Positions 34,555 to 46,589 of a stretch of DNA of 64,000 bases are shown here, piece after piece. A program made the position numbers and the translations under genes. The stretch covers positions 522,476,185 to 522,540,184 of the forward strand of contig NC_081414.1 of NCBI RefSeq assembly GCF_030272615.1, written 5' to 3'. The notes below the pieces were generated by a model, which saw only the letters and a program-made list of their open reading frames with translations, was not told where the DNA came from and made no database searches. The first letter of the stretch is position 1. Every line of letters starts with the position of its first letter. The stretch comes from Cryptomeria japonica. Taxonomy: Eukaryota; Streptophyta; Pinopsida; Cupressales; Cupressaceae.

Positions 34555-36156
34555 TGTAGGTTAGGAAATAGGAAATCATTACAAACATTATAAACATAAT
34601 AATCTCAATCACAAAAGCATTCATTGCAATGAATCTATCCTAAGACACATTCAATAGAGACATGAAAACAAAGCATACAAAACTAATGATTGTGCAAACC
34701 AGATGATGATTTGAATGCTCCTTCCATGCGGCTCCATTGTTCTTCTTTCCTCTCCAAATAGTTGTGGATCTCACCTACAAGTGCACACACAATTGAAAGC
34801 AAGTAGATGAGATTTTTGATCAAGAGTACTAGAAGCTTAGATTCGATAGCCTGATTATCAATTACCAATTAGCCTTAATTGATGAAGATCATCCAATTTA
34901 TAGAAGAATTGGAGAGATGAACAAATTAGCATGATAGTGATTCGAATGGAAATTCAAATCAAGAATAGCAAAATTATGACATGTCTATGACAAATTGCTA
35001 TGCAAAGATTTATGACAATTTATGACAAATTCTATGTCAAGAATTTATGACAATTTATGACAAATTTCTATGTCAAAAATTGATTGATTGTCAATTATGA
35101 CAAATTATGACAAATTTCTATGTCATTTCCATGAATTTAGGAGAGAAATAGGAGGAAATTGAAATTAAGAATTAGAAAATTAGGAAATTAGGAAATTGAT
35201 GGAAATTAGAAATTAGGTAAATTAATTAATAATTTGTCATTTATTAATTAATTCACCAAAGAGGAATAATTAGCCAATTAAATGAATATTTGATTGTAAT
35301 GAGAAGACTTAGTATAAATAAATAATTATTAATCCTAGAGGAAGAAATGACACATTAGGTTAAATGATAAATCATGAAACCTTAGAAGATAAGTTAGCAA
35401 TGCAAGAATGACAATTAAGTCGTGATTGAAGATTGATTTGATGTCGATTCGATCATGATCATGATTTTGACTTGATAAATGATCAATGTTGATAAATGAT
35501 TTGATTGAGATTGATAAGGAGACCAAATTGATAGGCGCCAATTGACGAGGAACAATGACTAATTGATCCAAATTGACATGATTGAGAAGACGACAATGAT
35601 TGATGACAAATCGATCGCAAAATTGAAGAAATTGACAAGGACAAGGATCGATGACAAAATAGATCGCAAAATGACAAGATTGAAAATGACCACGATCAAT
35701 GACAAATTGATCGCAAAATGACAAGATCAAACATGACAACGATTGATGACAAATCGATCGTTAAGATGACAAGATTGAAGGATTGATGATAAATCGATCG
35801 CCAGATGACAAGATTGATAAGAGGACAACGATCGATGACAAATCGATCACAAGATTGACAGGAGGACAAAACCCTAATTAGGATTGACGATGTCCAAAAT
35901 GATGACAAATAAGCACGCACATTGATGCAATAGGATAAGATCGATTAAAATCATGACTGGATAGTGTTGTCGACAAGACCAAATTCGAGAGCAAGATAAA
36001 TGAGGAATGTAGAAGAATGACTCAATGTTCGCAAATGATAAAAACCAAGTGCAAATCATAGGAGAAATGTTAATGCGACGCAAAAACCTGAAATGAGGCA
36101 ATGCGCAAATGTTAAAGTATGAGTCCGCAAGCGTTGACCATTTTTAGGTGTCTACA
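34555..36156 (-). repeat. 5' LTR of LARD1
   Basis: Nearly identical to 24653-26262, with a handful of substitutions and one short length difference in the AAATTAGG run. It ends CTACA followed by the TSD GGTAG. Confidence 0.93.
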
Positions 36157-36420
36157 GGTAGTATTCCTTCAGATCCATAGATGAGAGAGAAATGTGTGGC
36201 ACCTATTGGTGTGTGGATATTGGTATGGCAGGACCATAGAGAAGGTTTTTTGATATTATCTTTCAGGTGTGTATAAGTTTGGCCATAGCAGGAGGAATAA
36301 TGTCCAACAAGGTGACATATAATTTGGGAATCAAGATAATTATGAGAAGGGTAAAACAACTCTTCCACCAGGAATTCATAACACTCTTGATTTTCCTGTG
36401 TTTGAAGTATAGAAGCAAGT
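36157..36420 (-). pseudogene. pol: Tat integrase remnant right of LARD1
   Basis: Reads TPIGATHFSLIYGSEGILP, the end of the Tat integrase core, up to the LARD1 insertion point. Upstream, only about 50 codons separate it from the second RNase H, whereas the family has several hundred, so the zinc-binding and most of the DDE core were deleted. Confidence 0.82.
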
Positions 36421-36850
36421 GTTGCCATGGCATCTGCTACTTTGTTGTCATTCCTCAAAATCTACTGAAAAGTTATTTAGACAAAGTATTTCTTGACATC
36501 ATCAATCATTTTCTTATAAGGCATTAGCTTTTCATCCTTTGTTTGATAATCATAATTTATTTGATTGAGGATGAGCTGAAAGTCTCCAAAGACATGTAGT
36601 TGTGTAATGTTCCACTCTATGGCCATCGTTATGCCTATGACCAAAGCTTTATATTTTGTTCTTTTTTTTGTACATGGAAAGCTTAATTTGTACACATTTG
36701 GAATTGTATTACCTTGTGGTGTGATGAATAGAATGCCTGCTCCTGATCCATGTTGTGTATATGAACCATTAAAATATAATTGCCTTGTTTTTGTGGTGAC
36801 CATTAGGATATTAGCATTAAGGAATTCAATATGTAAAGGATGATCATCTT
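36421..36850 (-). pseudogene. pol: Second (archaeal-type) RNase H of the Tat element
   Basis: On the minus strand YFNGSYTQHGSGAGIL (first acidic residue changed to Asn), KYKALVIGITMAIEW and VFGDFQLILNQI are the standard blocks of the extra RNase H of Tat elements. NDNKVADAMATLAS ends it. One stop lies near 36477. The first catalytic Asp appears lost, the Glu block reads K-A-L, and the third Asp is kept, so it was probably inactive. Confidence 0.85.
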
Positions 36851-37330
36851 GAAGCAGTACCTCTACTAGTTGGTTGGTAATGACTTGCCCCTTGATAGAT
36901 TTTCTATCAAGATACTCAATATCAAACTCACTTAGGATCATGAACCATTTTGCTAGTCTTCCTATCAATGTTGCCTTGCTAAGTAAATACTTCAATGGAT
37001 CGATTTTAGCAATCAACTTGATGGAGTGAGATAGTAGATAGTGTCTGAATTTTTGAGAAGCCAAGACTACCACCAAGCATGCTTTTTCTATTGGTGAATA
37101 GTTGAGCTCATATCCCACTAATGTTCTGCTAATATAGTAGATGGCTCATTCTTTTCCTTCCTTATCCTATTGTGCGAGCAGAACTCCTAATGATACTTTT
37201 GTGGTTGATACATATAGTAACAATGACTTTCCTAGAATTGGTGACATTAGGACGAGTGGTTGTATGAGATAGGCCTTGATCTTGTTGAATGCATCCTCAC
37301 ATTGATGGTCCCACTCGAAATTAACATTTT
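36851..37330 (-). pseudogene. pol: Retroviral-type RNase H of the Tat element
   Basis: Blocks seen on the minus strand: LLLYVSTTKVSLGVLL, YYISRTLVGYELNYSPIEKACL, LASQKFRHYLLSH and WFMILSEFDIEYLDRKSIKGQ. The order is as in other Ty3/gypsy elements. Two TAG/TGA-type interruptions occur near 37140-37170. Confidence 0.85.
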
Positions 37331-38210
37331 TGTGCAAAAGATGAGTAATTGGTTGGCATTTATTTGCTAGTTGAGCACCAAATATTTTGATTTACTGTAA
37401 TCATCCTTGGAGTGATCTTAGTTCACTGATATTCTACGGAAATGTCATTTCCATGATTGCTTTGACCATAGCTGGATCTAATTTGATACCCCTAGCTAAA
37501 ATAATGTATCCTAATATCTTTCCTGAAGTAACACTGAAGGCACATTTCTTGGGATTGAGCTGCAACTTATACTATTCTAACCTATCAAAGATCTTGTCCA
37601 GTATTCCTATATGATCTTCTCTGTTGTATGATTTGGCCAATATGTCATCCACATAATCTTCCATGAATGTATGCATCATGTCATGGAATATCATTGTCAT
37701 AGCTCTATGATATGTAGCACCTGCACTCTTTAGTCCAAAAGGCATGGCATCCTAGCAGAAAGTACCCCATGGACATGTGAAAGTTGTCTTTTCTTGATCA
37801 TCAGGTGCTATTTTAATCTGATTGTATCTAAAGAAACCATCCATTAGAGAAAACATGAAGTGTCAAGTAGTTAAATCCATAATGATGTCAATGTTAGGAA
37901 AAGAAAAGTCATCATTTGGACATGCATTATTAAGATCTTTGAACTCTGTGCATACTCTGATACTTTTATCTGGTTTGGAAACAGGAACAATGTTTGATAC
38001 CCATTGAGGATATGCTATATATCAGATGAATTCTACATCCAGTAATTTCTTTAGTTCTACTTTGACAAGAAGAGCGATATGAGGATGCATCTTCCTTAAT
38101 TTCTATTTAACTAGTTTGGCTCTTGGACTGACATTTAAGTGATACATAATAAGTTTTGGATCCAACCCTGGCATATCTATATATGACCAGGCAAAATTGA
38201 TTTGGCATCA
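37331..38210 (-). pseudogene. pol: Tat reverse transcriptase
   Basis: Minus-strand motifs: QWVSNIVPVSKPDKSIRVC, FKDLNNACPNDDFSFPNID, FRYNQIKIAPDDQEKT, MPFGLKSAGATYHRAM and the catalytic YVDD at 37644-37655, then GYIILARGI. Several stops. The sequence order and the NACPND-type block are typical of Tat/Athila RT. Confidence 0.9.
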
Positions 38211-39950
38211 TTTGAATAATTCTATATATTGCTGCATTTCTTGCTCTAGTAGAGTATTTGCTGGATGTAGAATCTTTGGTTTCTCTGTTGTGCCAATGTT
38301 AACTGCCTTTGTTGGTTCGATCAAAATGGATGACCTTTCTTTATAGTGCTTAGGTAAAGTGTCAAATCTCCCATCTTTCAGCACCTTGAGGAGGTTTTCA
38401 CTGTTAGATGCATCCTTTCTTTTTCCTTTTTCATGATCTAATGTTGGCAATGAATGGTTTTCAACATTAGACCTGATATTGTTTTCATTTTTTTCACTTT
38501 TGTGACTAGGAGATTTGGCATCCACTTGATTGGAAGATGTGCTGTTGAAATTCCTAGTGAAAGTTGTTGTGGGTTTGATTGCATTAAGATATAAGGATAT
38601 GGCATGGTCATGAGGAAAGGAATCAATGGTAGTTTGTCTTTCATTTTCCCAGTCAATTAGTTCAGGATGGATTAGAGGGAAGGGGTCCTCAGGTTGAGAT
38701 GCTTCGAGGGTATTTAGGGTCATGTTAGAGATTTCAAAGTTTTTGATATCTATTTCAATTTCTAGAATGGTACTCTCGTTAGAATGACCTCTTTCAAGTA
38801 GCTCTCGATCTACCTCGATTAAGTCCAAGTTAGCCGAATGTGATTCTTATTCAAGTGGGCTAGTTCCTAACATTTTCTCTCTATACATATGAATGACATC
38901 GACTCCTACATCTTCTTCAAAGAAAGTTTCTTTAGCTGATTCTTCAGAATGATAGGAATCCCATTCCCATTCATTAGATTTTGTCTCACTTGCAGCTTGC
39001 AATCTACAGATTTGTTCATATAGTGTTTGATTTGTTTCTTTTGTTTTTCTTGCTATATCTTTTCTTCTCTCATATTTAGCTTCTTCTGGGCTAAGATTGA
39101 GTTTTGTCAACCTTGATATCATCTCTCCTTGATTTGTACTAGCTTCTTTCTTATTTCGATTGGGAGTTAATGCTACTTTGGAGGTGTCTTTAGTTTGTTT
39201 TTCCTATTGGTTAGAAGCTTGTGTCTTTTGACATTTCATGTTTTCTTGTGCTTGTTGCTTGATAGATGTTTCTTCCCTTTCAATTGCAGGTTGTTCTTGT
39301 CTATTTTTATCTTTCTCTTGTTGTTGGCTAGAAGATTTATCCTCTTGTAGAGTAACTTGTCCATACCCTAAGCCTGATTTATCTGTATCCTATTGAGTAT
39401 GAGGTTGGATAGGTTTCAAGATACCTTCTTTTTCATTTTCCTACAGGACATGTTCTAGTGTATCCCATTTTTGAAGAATGTTAAATCCTTTTCCATATTT
39501 TTTAGTGGGTATTCTGACATTGTTGATCATTTGTTGGACTTATTCATCCTTGTATAGCCACTACAACACATCTTTGTCTTCTTCTTCTTCTAATAAGGTC
39601 CCAATGCTAACAAATGCTCCATCAAATATTGGAATATGTTTCACAATTGGTTGTTGTGTAGAGTTTGATGGTTTTCCATAGGATTTAGGAGAAAGTGGTA
39701 ATTGTAATATTGAGTATTATCCATTCCCTCAATCTCTTAATAGCATTTTTTTTTCCATACTTCACAAAATTGAGGCAAATGATTTTTCTTTGGATTGTGT
39801 GTTTGAAGATGATGCCTCCCTATTATGAGGAACAATGACTTCTTGAGCTGGTTTTAAATTACTATAGTACTGGAATAGATTTGAATATGCTGAGATTGTG
39901 ATTTCCTACCCATTGTAGGGAAATTTTAGGCACTGTTGATATGTTGATGG
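38211..39950 (-). pseudogene. Tat protease-RT linker region
   Basis: Two open stretches (38208-38828 and 38847-39122) plus shorter ones read as Ser/Glu/Thr-rich, low-complexity protein. No domain is recognised. A long poorly conserved spacer between protease and RT is expected in this lineage. Stops and frameshifts throughout. Confidence 0.55.
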
Positions 39951-40648
39951 AACAACTTGTATTTCATGTATCCAAGGTCTTCCCAAGAGCATGTTGTATG
40001 ATAAGTCCAAGTCTAGAACTTGGAATGCTTTGTCTTTCTACAAATGTCCCACTCTGATGGGTAATATCACAATTCCCTTAGAGGAACATTCTTCTTCATC
40101 ATATGCTTTGATGGTGATCTTTTTCTGGGGATCAACTGCATCTTTTAAATAACCTAGAGCACTGACAAGACTTAATGTGCAAATGTTTAAGTGAGCTCCC
40201 CCATCTATTAGAACACGTTTAACGCACGTCTTATGAATGAGGACTTCAATATGTAGGGGAGCATTATGGGGATGTTGCAAGGACATGTCATCTTCTTCGG
40301 TAAATGATAAGCAATGAGGGGTTGTGAGGTGTCCCACCATGGTTTCGAATTGATCTATATCAAGATCTTTGGATATAGTTGTTTCTACTAATGCTTTTTC
40401 AATAATTTCTTTCTGTGTAGGTGAAATCTTTAAAAGTTCTAAGATGGAAATTTGCACGAGAGTTTTTTGTAATTGATCCACTAGATTGTATTGTTTTTCA
40501 GTAGATGAGGTGTTATTTGTAGGACTCAACAAAACAACTTTAGCTTTGCTTCTTATGATAGCATGAGAAGGTTCTTGATGTTGTTTTTCTTTAAATACAA
40601 TTATATTTACTATATTATCATATGTATTAGGATAGTTAACCTTTGATT
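39951..40648 (-). pseudogene. pol: Tat Gag end and protease
   Basis: Open on the minus strand from N3's left edge to a TAG at 40038. The protease catalytic block reads VLIDGGAHLNIC near 40205-40165 and the flap end GRPWIH near 39975. The DGG triplet replaces DTG/DSG, as is common in Tat/Athila elements. Upstream codons join gag across N3 without a frame break once N3 and one TSD copy are left out. Confidence 0.85.
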
Positions 40649-41435
40649 TGTTGGAAAATGCACACTCCAATGAGAAATTGTAGGTGATTGAAGGTATTTT
40701 CATTGATGGCAACCTTACAATCATATGATACTAGTAGGTAAGCATAGGCACTAGCACTAGCAGAATCTACATCGACATAGAAATCACCGGCACCAAAGAA
40801 GAAGATTACCGGCACCATGGCCGATAGGAATTTTGTGTCAATGTATTTTGTAATTAATTGTAAAATATTTTGTAAGCCAACATGGTGGATTGTAATATGA
40901 TGCATATATGTATAAGATCATTGTAGATCATTTAAAGTGTGAAGTATGAAAAGAATATAGCAGACCTAATGTGTGAACTAGTAGGATAAGGGTTTATGTA
41001 TATTGCAGAACTTAAATCAGTACTGAATCTGGCATAGAAGATGTTGATGTGAAGCAGTACGAGACATTGGATTTCTATAATCCAATTTTGTAAGTCAATG
41101 TGACTTCTTTTGTAATTGAGAAGTGAGCTCTAGGCACTTGGCCTTCTTGCATGTGTAGGCCCCTATTATAAGCAGTAATATTCTCTTATTGGCCAGTAAG
41201 CGAATATTGTGGGTCAAAAATCCCACTGAGGTTTTTCCCACACTGGGTTTCCTCATTAAAATATTATGTTATGGTGTTTCTCTTATGTTGTGGTTTCTAA
41301 TCTTATTTACTGCATTATTTTTGGTTTACCAATACACAATTTTAATATGCTTTTCCTGTTATAAGTTAAGAAAATCTTCTAACCAGTCAGATACTAATTC
41401 ACCCCCCCCTCTTAGTATCTTTGGGAATCCTAACA
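40649..41435 (+). repeat. 5' LTR of N3
   Basis: TGTTGGAAAATGC at the start, GGGAATCCTAACA at the end, 787 bp. Aligns with 46590/46602-47385. The end block with a C-run followed by CTTAGTATC resembles the Cop1 LTR end, which suggests a shared copia-type origin. Confidence 0.9.
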
Positions 41436-41436
41436 A

Positions 41437-41449
41437 TTGATATCAGAGC
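41437..41449 (+). promoter_or_regulatory. PBS of N3
   Basis: TTGATATCAGAGC, identical to the Cop1 PBS and at the same distance from the LTR. Confidence 0.85.
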
Positions 41450-41506
41450 TTGGTCCTCTATTTTCAAAAGTCTAATAGCTTGAGCAAGATCTTGTCATCG
41501 GTAGAG

Positions 41507-42576
41507 ATGGAAAACTTGAGAAAGCAATTGGAAACAACTCTTTCAGACTATAATGTAGAAAAGGTGAAGAATATCAAACTTGAAGATGATCTAAAGGCTG
41601 CTTAGGATATTATTCAAGGACTTCAAGAGAATTTCACTATTGCAAGGAACAAGAGAAGAGAACTTTGTGAAAAGATGCAAATTGTTGAAGATGAAAAGGA
41701 AACTCTTAATGATCTGGTGAACCAACTAAGACAAGATAACTGTACAATGAAGAATGAGATGTAGGATATGACTATGAGGTTTTGTAAAGAAATTGAAGAT
41801 AGAAAGAAGAATGAAGATGATTTGGCTAGAAGACTAAATGATGCTGGAAATGAAAACACAAGACTCAATCATGAAAATGATATGTTGAAGATAGATCTGA
41901 TGCATACACAAAATGACAAAACTGAACTCATGAGACAAAAGGACTTCTTGGAAAACAAATTGGCTACTATAAATCAACACAAGGAGAAATTCAAGAAAAG
42001 TTCAGAAGAACTTGATGACATGCTGAAGAATTAGAAAACTAATGGTGATACAAATGGCCTTGGCTTTGAAGTTGGTGAAAGCTCTGGTACTGCAAACATG
42101 AACATAGAAAATCGGTAAGACAACCTAATGCTTATAAATTTAATGGGAAATACTTTAACTGCAACAAGAATGGTCATAGAGAAAATTAGTGTAGATCTAG
42201 AAATTATCAGAACATTAATACACCCACCAGTCAATGTTCTAAATGCAACAAAGTTGGCTATAATTCAGAAAATTGTAGAATGAATGTAAGATGTTATGTT
42301 TGTGGAAGATTTGGACACCTATCTAATCAATGTAGAACACATACTGGCATAGGATATGGGAAAGTTATTCAAAAAAACAATGTGACTTGTTATGCTTGTA
42401 ACAAGATTGGACATATTGCTAAATTTTGTAGAAGTGAGGCATCACCGACAAATAACAAAGGTCCTAGCTTGAAAGGTAAAGAAAAGGTTGAAGAAGTAAA
42501 GCAAGAATTCTCAAAACAATGGATTAGAAAGTCAGATCAAAATTTTGATGGGAATACTACTCCAATGGTAGAATAG
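41507..42576 (+). pseudogene. gag: N3 Gag: coiled coil plus four CCHC knuckles
   Basis: ATG at 41507 (MENLRKQLETTLSDY). An almost continuous coiled coil reaches 42033 with two TAG stops (about 41603, 41762). The frame shifts near 42110. Four knuckles follow at about 42155-42430: NCNKNGHREN, CSKCNKVGYNSENC, CYVCGRFGHLSNQC and CYACNKIGHIAKFC. The first lost a Cys and the second has Tyr for His; the last two are intact. No classical capsid domain is visible. Same architecture as N1 Gag. Confidence 0.8.
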
Positions 42577-42920
42577 AGTAACACTCCACTGGCAAGAGAC
42601 TCTTCATCTAATTGAAGGAAAATCCTTTGGGGGTTTGGCAACAAATTGAAAAAATTTCTATTATACCCTTAGTTGATGGTAAGAAGTTGAATTACTTCTT
42701 TACCAGCAAATGAGTTAAGTTGTGACTTAACTGGCAAGAATTAAATGTGGTAGTTGGAGAAAATAACATTATAAAGCAAGTGTTTTGGCTCCTTTTTCAT
42801 TCACCAAGCATTCAAATCTTTGAGAGCGCAAAAATTCCTGAGCGAAGGCATCCTTAGCGAAGAAGTGAAGTAGTTCATCCAAGCACTCATCCTAAAGGCA
42901 GTTTGAGGTATTTATAACTA
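42577..42920 (+). other. N3 gag-ORF2 leader
   Basis: No ORF. Near 42820-42890 there are several GCGAAG/GAGCGAAGG words shortly before the ORF2 ATG, as in N1. Confidence 0.5.
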
Positions 42921-45900
42921 TGGCATCTTCATCCACTCCAGGATTTATTGCAATCCCTACTGTGATAGAAGTTATCAAGCACCTAGACCTGTATTCAAGC
43001 TTGTTCCCAAAATAGCAAAGAAAGATGATACCCTAGGTGCATTTTCTCAAATTCCTAAGGGAGTAGTATATGCTAAAGACCCTAGAATATACATACATTG
43101 TCACATAGAGGAATTAGGAGATGATGAAATCAAGAACATGTATAGAACTGTGATTTGTGATGAAAATTGCAATATCAAACCAGAACACAAGGTAATAAAA
43201 ACCCTAGGTTTTATGGATATTCTTAGCATTCCTGACTTCCCTAAAGATGTGATAAGAATAGTCCTCAACAGAGTCCATGGTGAATTATTTTGGTTGGATT
43301 CAATTCATAATATCACCAAAGAAGCCATTAAGGTAGTAACAGGGTTATCTTCCATCGGCAGTAGGCCTGACAGAACAAAAAAGGTCTCAAATGACACAGT
43401 GATAGCCCTAACCGATGCAACATTTGACAAAAGGTCTCTAAGGGTAAATGATGTGAAGGACATCAATGTCAGATTTGTTGGTATGCTTTTAGGCTACAAA
43501 GCTACGCATGCAAATAGGTTAAACTCAGTATCTAGCTTATGTATCAAAAGTGCATATGACATGGTTAATGATAATGCTAGAATAGATGTGTGTGAATGGC
43601 TCAAAGATGAATTGATAGACAATTTGAAGAAGATAAAGGGAGATAAGAAAGGAACCTATAGATTTGGAAACTTACTTGTATGTTTAATGTTGTACATTAC
43701 CAAGCAAGTACCCAGTATTGGTAGAAAAGATTTTGGCTTTGATATACCGATAGGAAAGCAACTATTGGATCTATTAAACAACATGGGAGAATACAGAGAG
43801 AAAAACATAAATGAACATTTTCAGGCACTAAAGGCTTGAATGAAGACAAGAATAAGATTGTCATAGGAAATTGTAGATAAATATCAGAAGGAAATATGAT
43901 TTGTAATTAGAAAGGATGAAATCTAGATGGAGGCAGATGTCCCTAGGACTATCTGGGTAACTGAAATGGGGTATGAAATAGATGATAACATTATTGAAAC
44001 TTATGCTAAAGCCCTCCTCGAAGCACCAAAAGAACCCACTGAGAAAGTCTTTGGTAGTGCTGAAACAATAGAATGTGGAATTCAATCTAGGAAAAGAGTT
44101 AAGAAAGTTGAACAAATAGTAAGAAAAGGCACTAGAAAAGCAAAAGCACTTAAGGAAGATGTATTGAAGCAAACTGGTATCAAAGAAAGTGAGTTGGAAG
44201 GACTTCAACCAGAAACTCATCTTTCACCGGTTGCAACTTCCTCTAAGAGTGATATACTGATAGTATTCAAAAGGGTAGAAAGGAAAAGAAAACCCTCACC
44301 GGTACCCTCACCCACTCCTAGAAAAACAAGACAAAAGCAATAGGTGGTGAGGCCTCCAGCAAGGAAGTTAACACCTAAGAAGAAGGTAAAACAAGATATT
44401 GCTTCACTGGATAAAAACTTAAGTGAAATAACAAAGGATGGAAAGTTGAAAAACATTAGCAAATTGTACAACACACTTTCCGCTAATGACAAAGAGAGCA
44501 TAGAAAATAGTGTAATTTTACACTTGGATATTTACAAGAAATTTTTGACGGAAATTGTTGATGAAATACCAGTTGATTTGTATAGAAGACTAGAAGCTAG
44601 AAGGGTAGCTATTGTTGAGTTGGACAAAAAGATAAAAATTGAAAAATTACTTGTAGTGCATCCAGTAAACTCACCTAATGAGATAGACAAATTAATCAAT
44701 GAGGCAAATCGAACAGTATTTTCAACTACTCACTGGCATGTAGCACTAATGGCAGGGAGAGTGAATGAGATACAGAAGAAACTGTAGACCAATGGGATAT
44801 ATTCTTTGTAGAAAAGGGGAAACAAGAAGAGCTACTAAGACCTAAGACCATCAGGGTATATCAAAAGGATAGGGATAAGGGGAAAGGTAAGGTAGGTGGA
44901 CCTCCAAGCTTAAAGATAACTGATAACCTACCCCCACCTCCTTCAGATACTCCACCGGTAGAAACTACAAACAATTAACTGACTATAGAGAGTATGGAGA
45001 CTCCTCAAGAGGATACCAATCCTGAGTCTAAAATTTTGTACACTATGAATATAGATACACAAGAGGTAAATGTTGTGGTTGATAGAGAAACCATTGAGGA
45101 TAAAAGGGAAGATGTGACTACTGAGTCACCAGTTGTAGATGTTGAGGTTGAGGTTAATGATAAAGTAAACATAAGCATAGAAAAACCTACTTAGATAGAG
45201 CAATCAACAGAAGACACCACTGGTAAAACATTAGAAGAGCCAGTAGAAAAAACTAAAAAACAATCAGGAGAACCAAAAATGGACAGTGCAGAGGTACAAA
45301 TAGAGAAACCAGAAATGCATACAGAGACTACATCTGAGAAACTAGTTGTTGAGAGCTCAGAGAAACCTTCTAAGACATAGATGGAGAAACCTGAACAAAA
45401 ATAGGTTGATGTACAGGTTCAGACCGAGACAGTGCCACCGACTAAAACTAAAAAGTCTAAACCTTTTCTAATATAAATGCAAACACAAACTAACCTACCA
45501 GAGGTTGAAACAAGCAAGGTTACTACTACAACCGATAGCATGGAGATTGTAAAAATAGTTGGGCAGACATATGGTACTTCAATGATAGAGTTCAAACCAA
45601 CAAATATAACAAAAGTATTATTGGATTCTATAAAGAAAATCATAGAGTGTAATGCACAAGCCTATAAGGCTATCGATGACACAATTCCTATTCTTAAATT
45701 GGTAGCACCCAAGTGCATTGTGAATAATAAAGATTCCTTAAGTCAATTAGACACTTTGTCTAAATTCATCATCGACAACATTTTGACAGTTGATCAAATC
45801 AATGAAGACACATTCAAAGAGAGGATGCATAAGGAGAAAGAGAAATTCTTTGAGGAAATAGTAAATAAAAATAAGGAACAAACATAAACCTTATTACTGG

Positions 45901-46376
45901 CACTAGGAGAAACAATTTTGGATTTCAAGAAACTGTACAGGGACACATCTAAAACTGACATTTTGACACAAGACATAGATTCGGAGATTAGCAAAACACA
46001 AAATGAGATTAACAATATTGCTGACAATCTAATAGGCACATCAGATTCATTTTTGGAAATAGAAAAGAAAATTGCAGATTTTGAAGAGAAGATTGAAAAG
46101 TTAGAGAAGGATAAAGAGAGAATAAAGGATAAGGCAAAGAGCTTAAAATGCAAACTTGGTCCCAAACTAGATCACCTCATTTCTTTAAGAAAAGAAATAT
46201 ATGAGGCTCTGGTTCACATACTCAAAACACCGGAAGAGAAAATGCACATACTCACCGCTATAGTTCAAAGAACACAAGAGGCATTACAGGACAACAAAAG
46301 ATTCAGCAGCAGTTTAAATTTGGTTTTGGCAGATATTTTCCAGATTGTAACCCACCAGTTACAAAAATATAGGTAG
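42921..46376 (+). pseudogene. N3 ORF2, unknown protein of about 1,150 codons
   Basis: Starts MASSSTPGFIA at 42921. The frame shifts near 42965, is single to about 44790 and shifts once more. The N-terminal domain (about 43000-43830) includes FPKDVIRIVL...ELFWLDSIHNITKEAIKVVTGL and DKR...VKD...LLGYK...RLNSV, the latter shared with N2. Then come MGYEI...YAKALLEAPK, a Lys/Pro-rich hinge, a helical block (44400-44787), a long Thr/Glu/Val low-complexity stretch (44990-45480) and C-terminal coiled coils (45918-46376). About ten stops, mostly TAG. The domain layout faintly recalls plant mobile domain-like proteins, but I cannot confirm that. Confidence 0.75.
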
Positions 46377-46589
46377 GAATTACACTCCAATGACAACAAA
46401 TGACAACCTTTGTCATTGATGTCAAAGGGGGAGTAGTGAGATGAGAAAAATAATCAGAACAGGACATCATCAGCTCAAGGGGAGCATACATTTTTTGGCA
46501 GAAATATAATCAGAATAGGACATCATCAACTTAGGGGGAGCATACATTTTTAGGCACATAGTTTTGGTAAGACAATTTTGGTAGATTCT
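46377..46589 (+). promoter_or_regulatory. N3 PPT-like tracts
   Basis: aaagggggagtag near 46426, caaggggagcat near 46479 and tagggggagcat near 46533. None abuts the 3' LTR, unlike in N2 and Cop1. The stretch between 46545 and the LTR is T/G-rich. Confidence 0.65.

Larger units (their letters stand above)
24653..36156 (-). mobile_element. LARD1: young non-autonomous LTR element of Tat affinity
   Basis: LTRs at 24653-26262 and 34555-36156 are nearly identical by eye. TSD GGTAG lies on both sides (24648-24652 and 36157-36161). Orientation is minus: the PPT lies right of the left LTR and the PBS left of the right LTR. The internal 8.3 kb carries a leader, one 932-codon ORF and a long 3' region, and no pol. 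The left end contains a 1.2-kb tandem duplication of LTR and PPT sequence. The leader, PPT, LTR 5' end and 3' repeats resemble those of the host Tat element. Confidence 0.9.
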
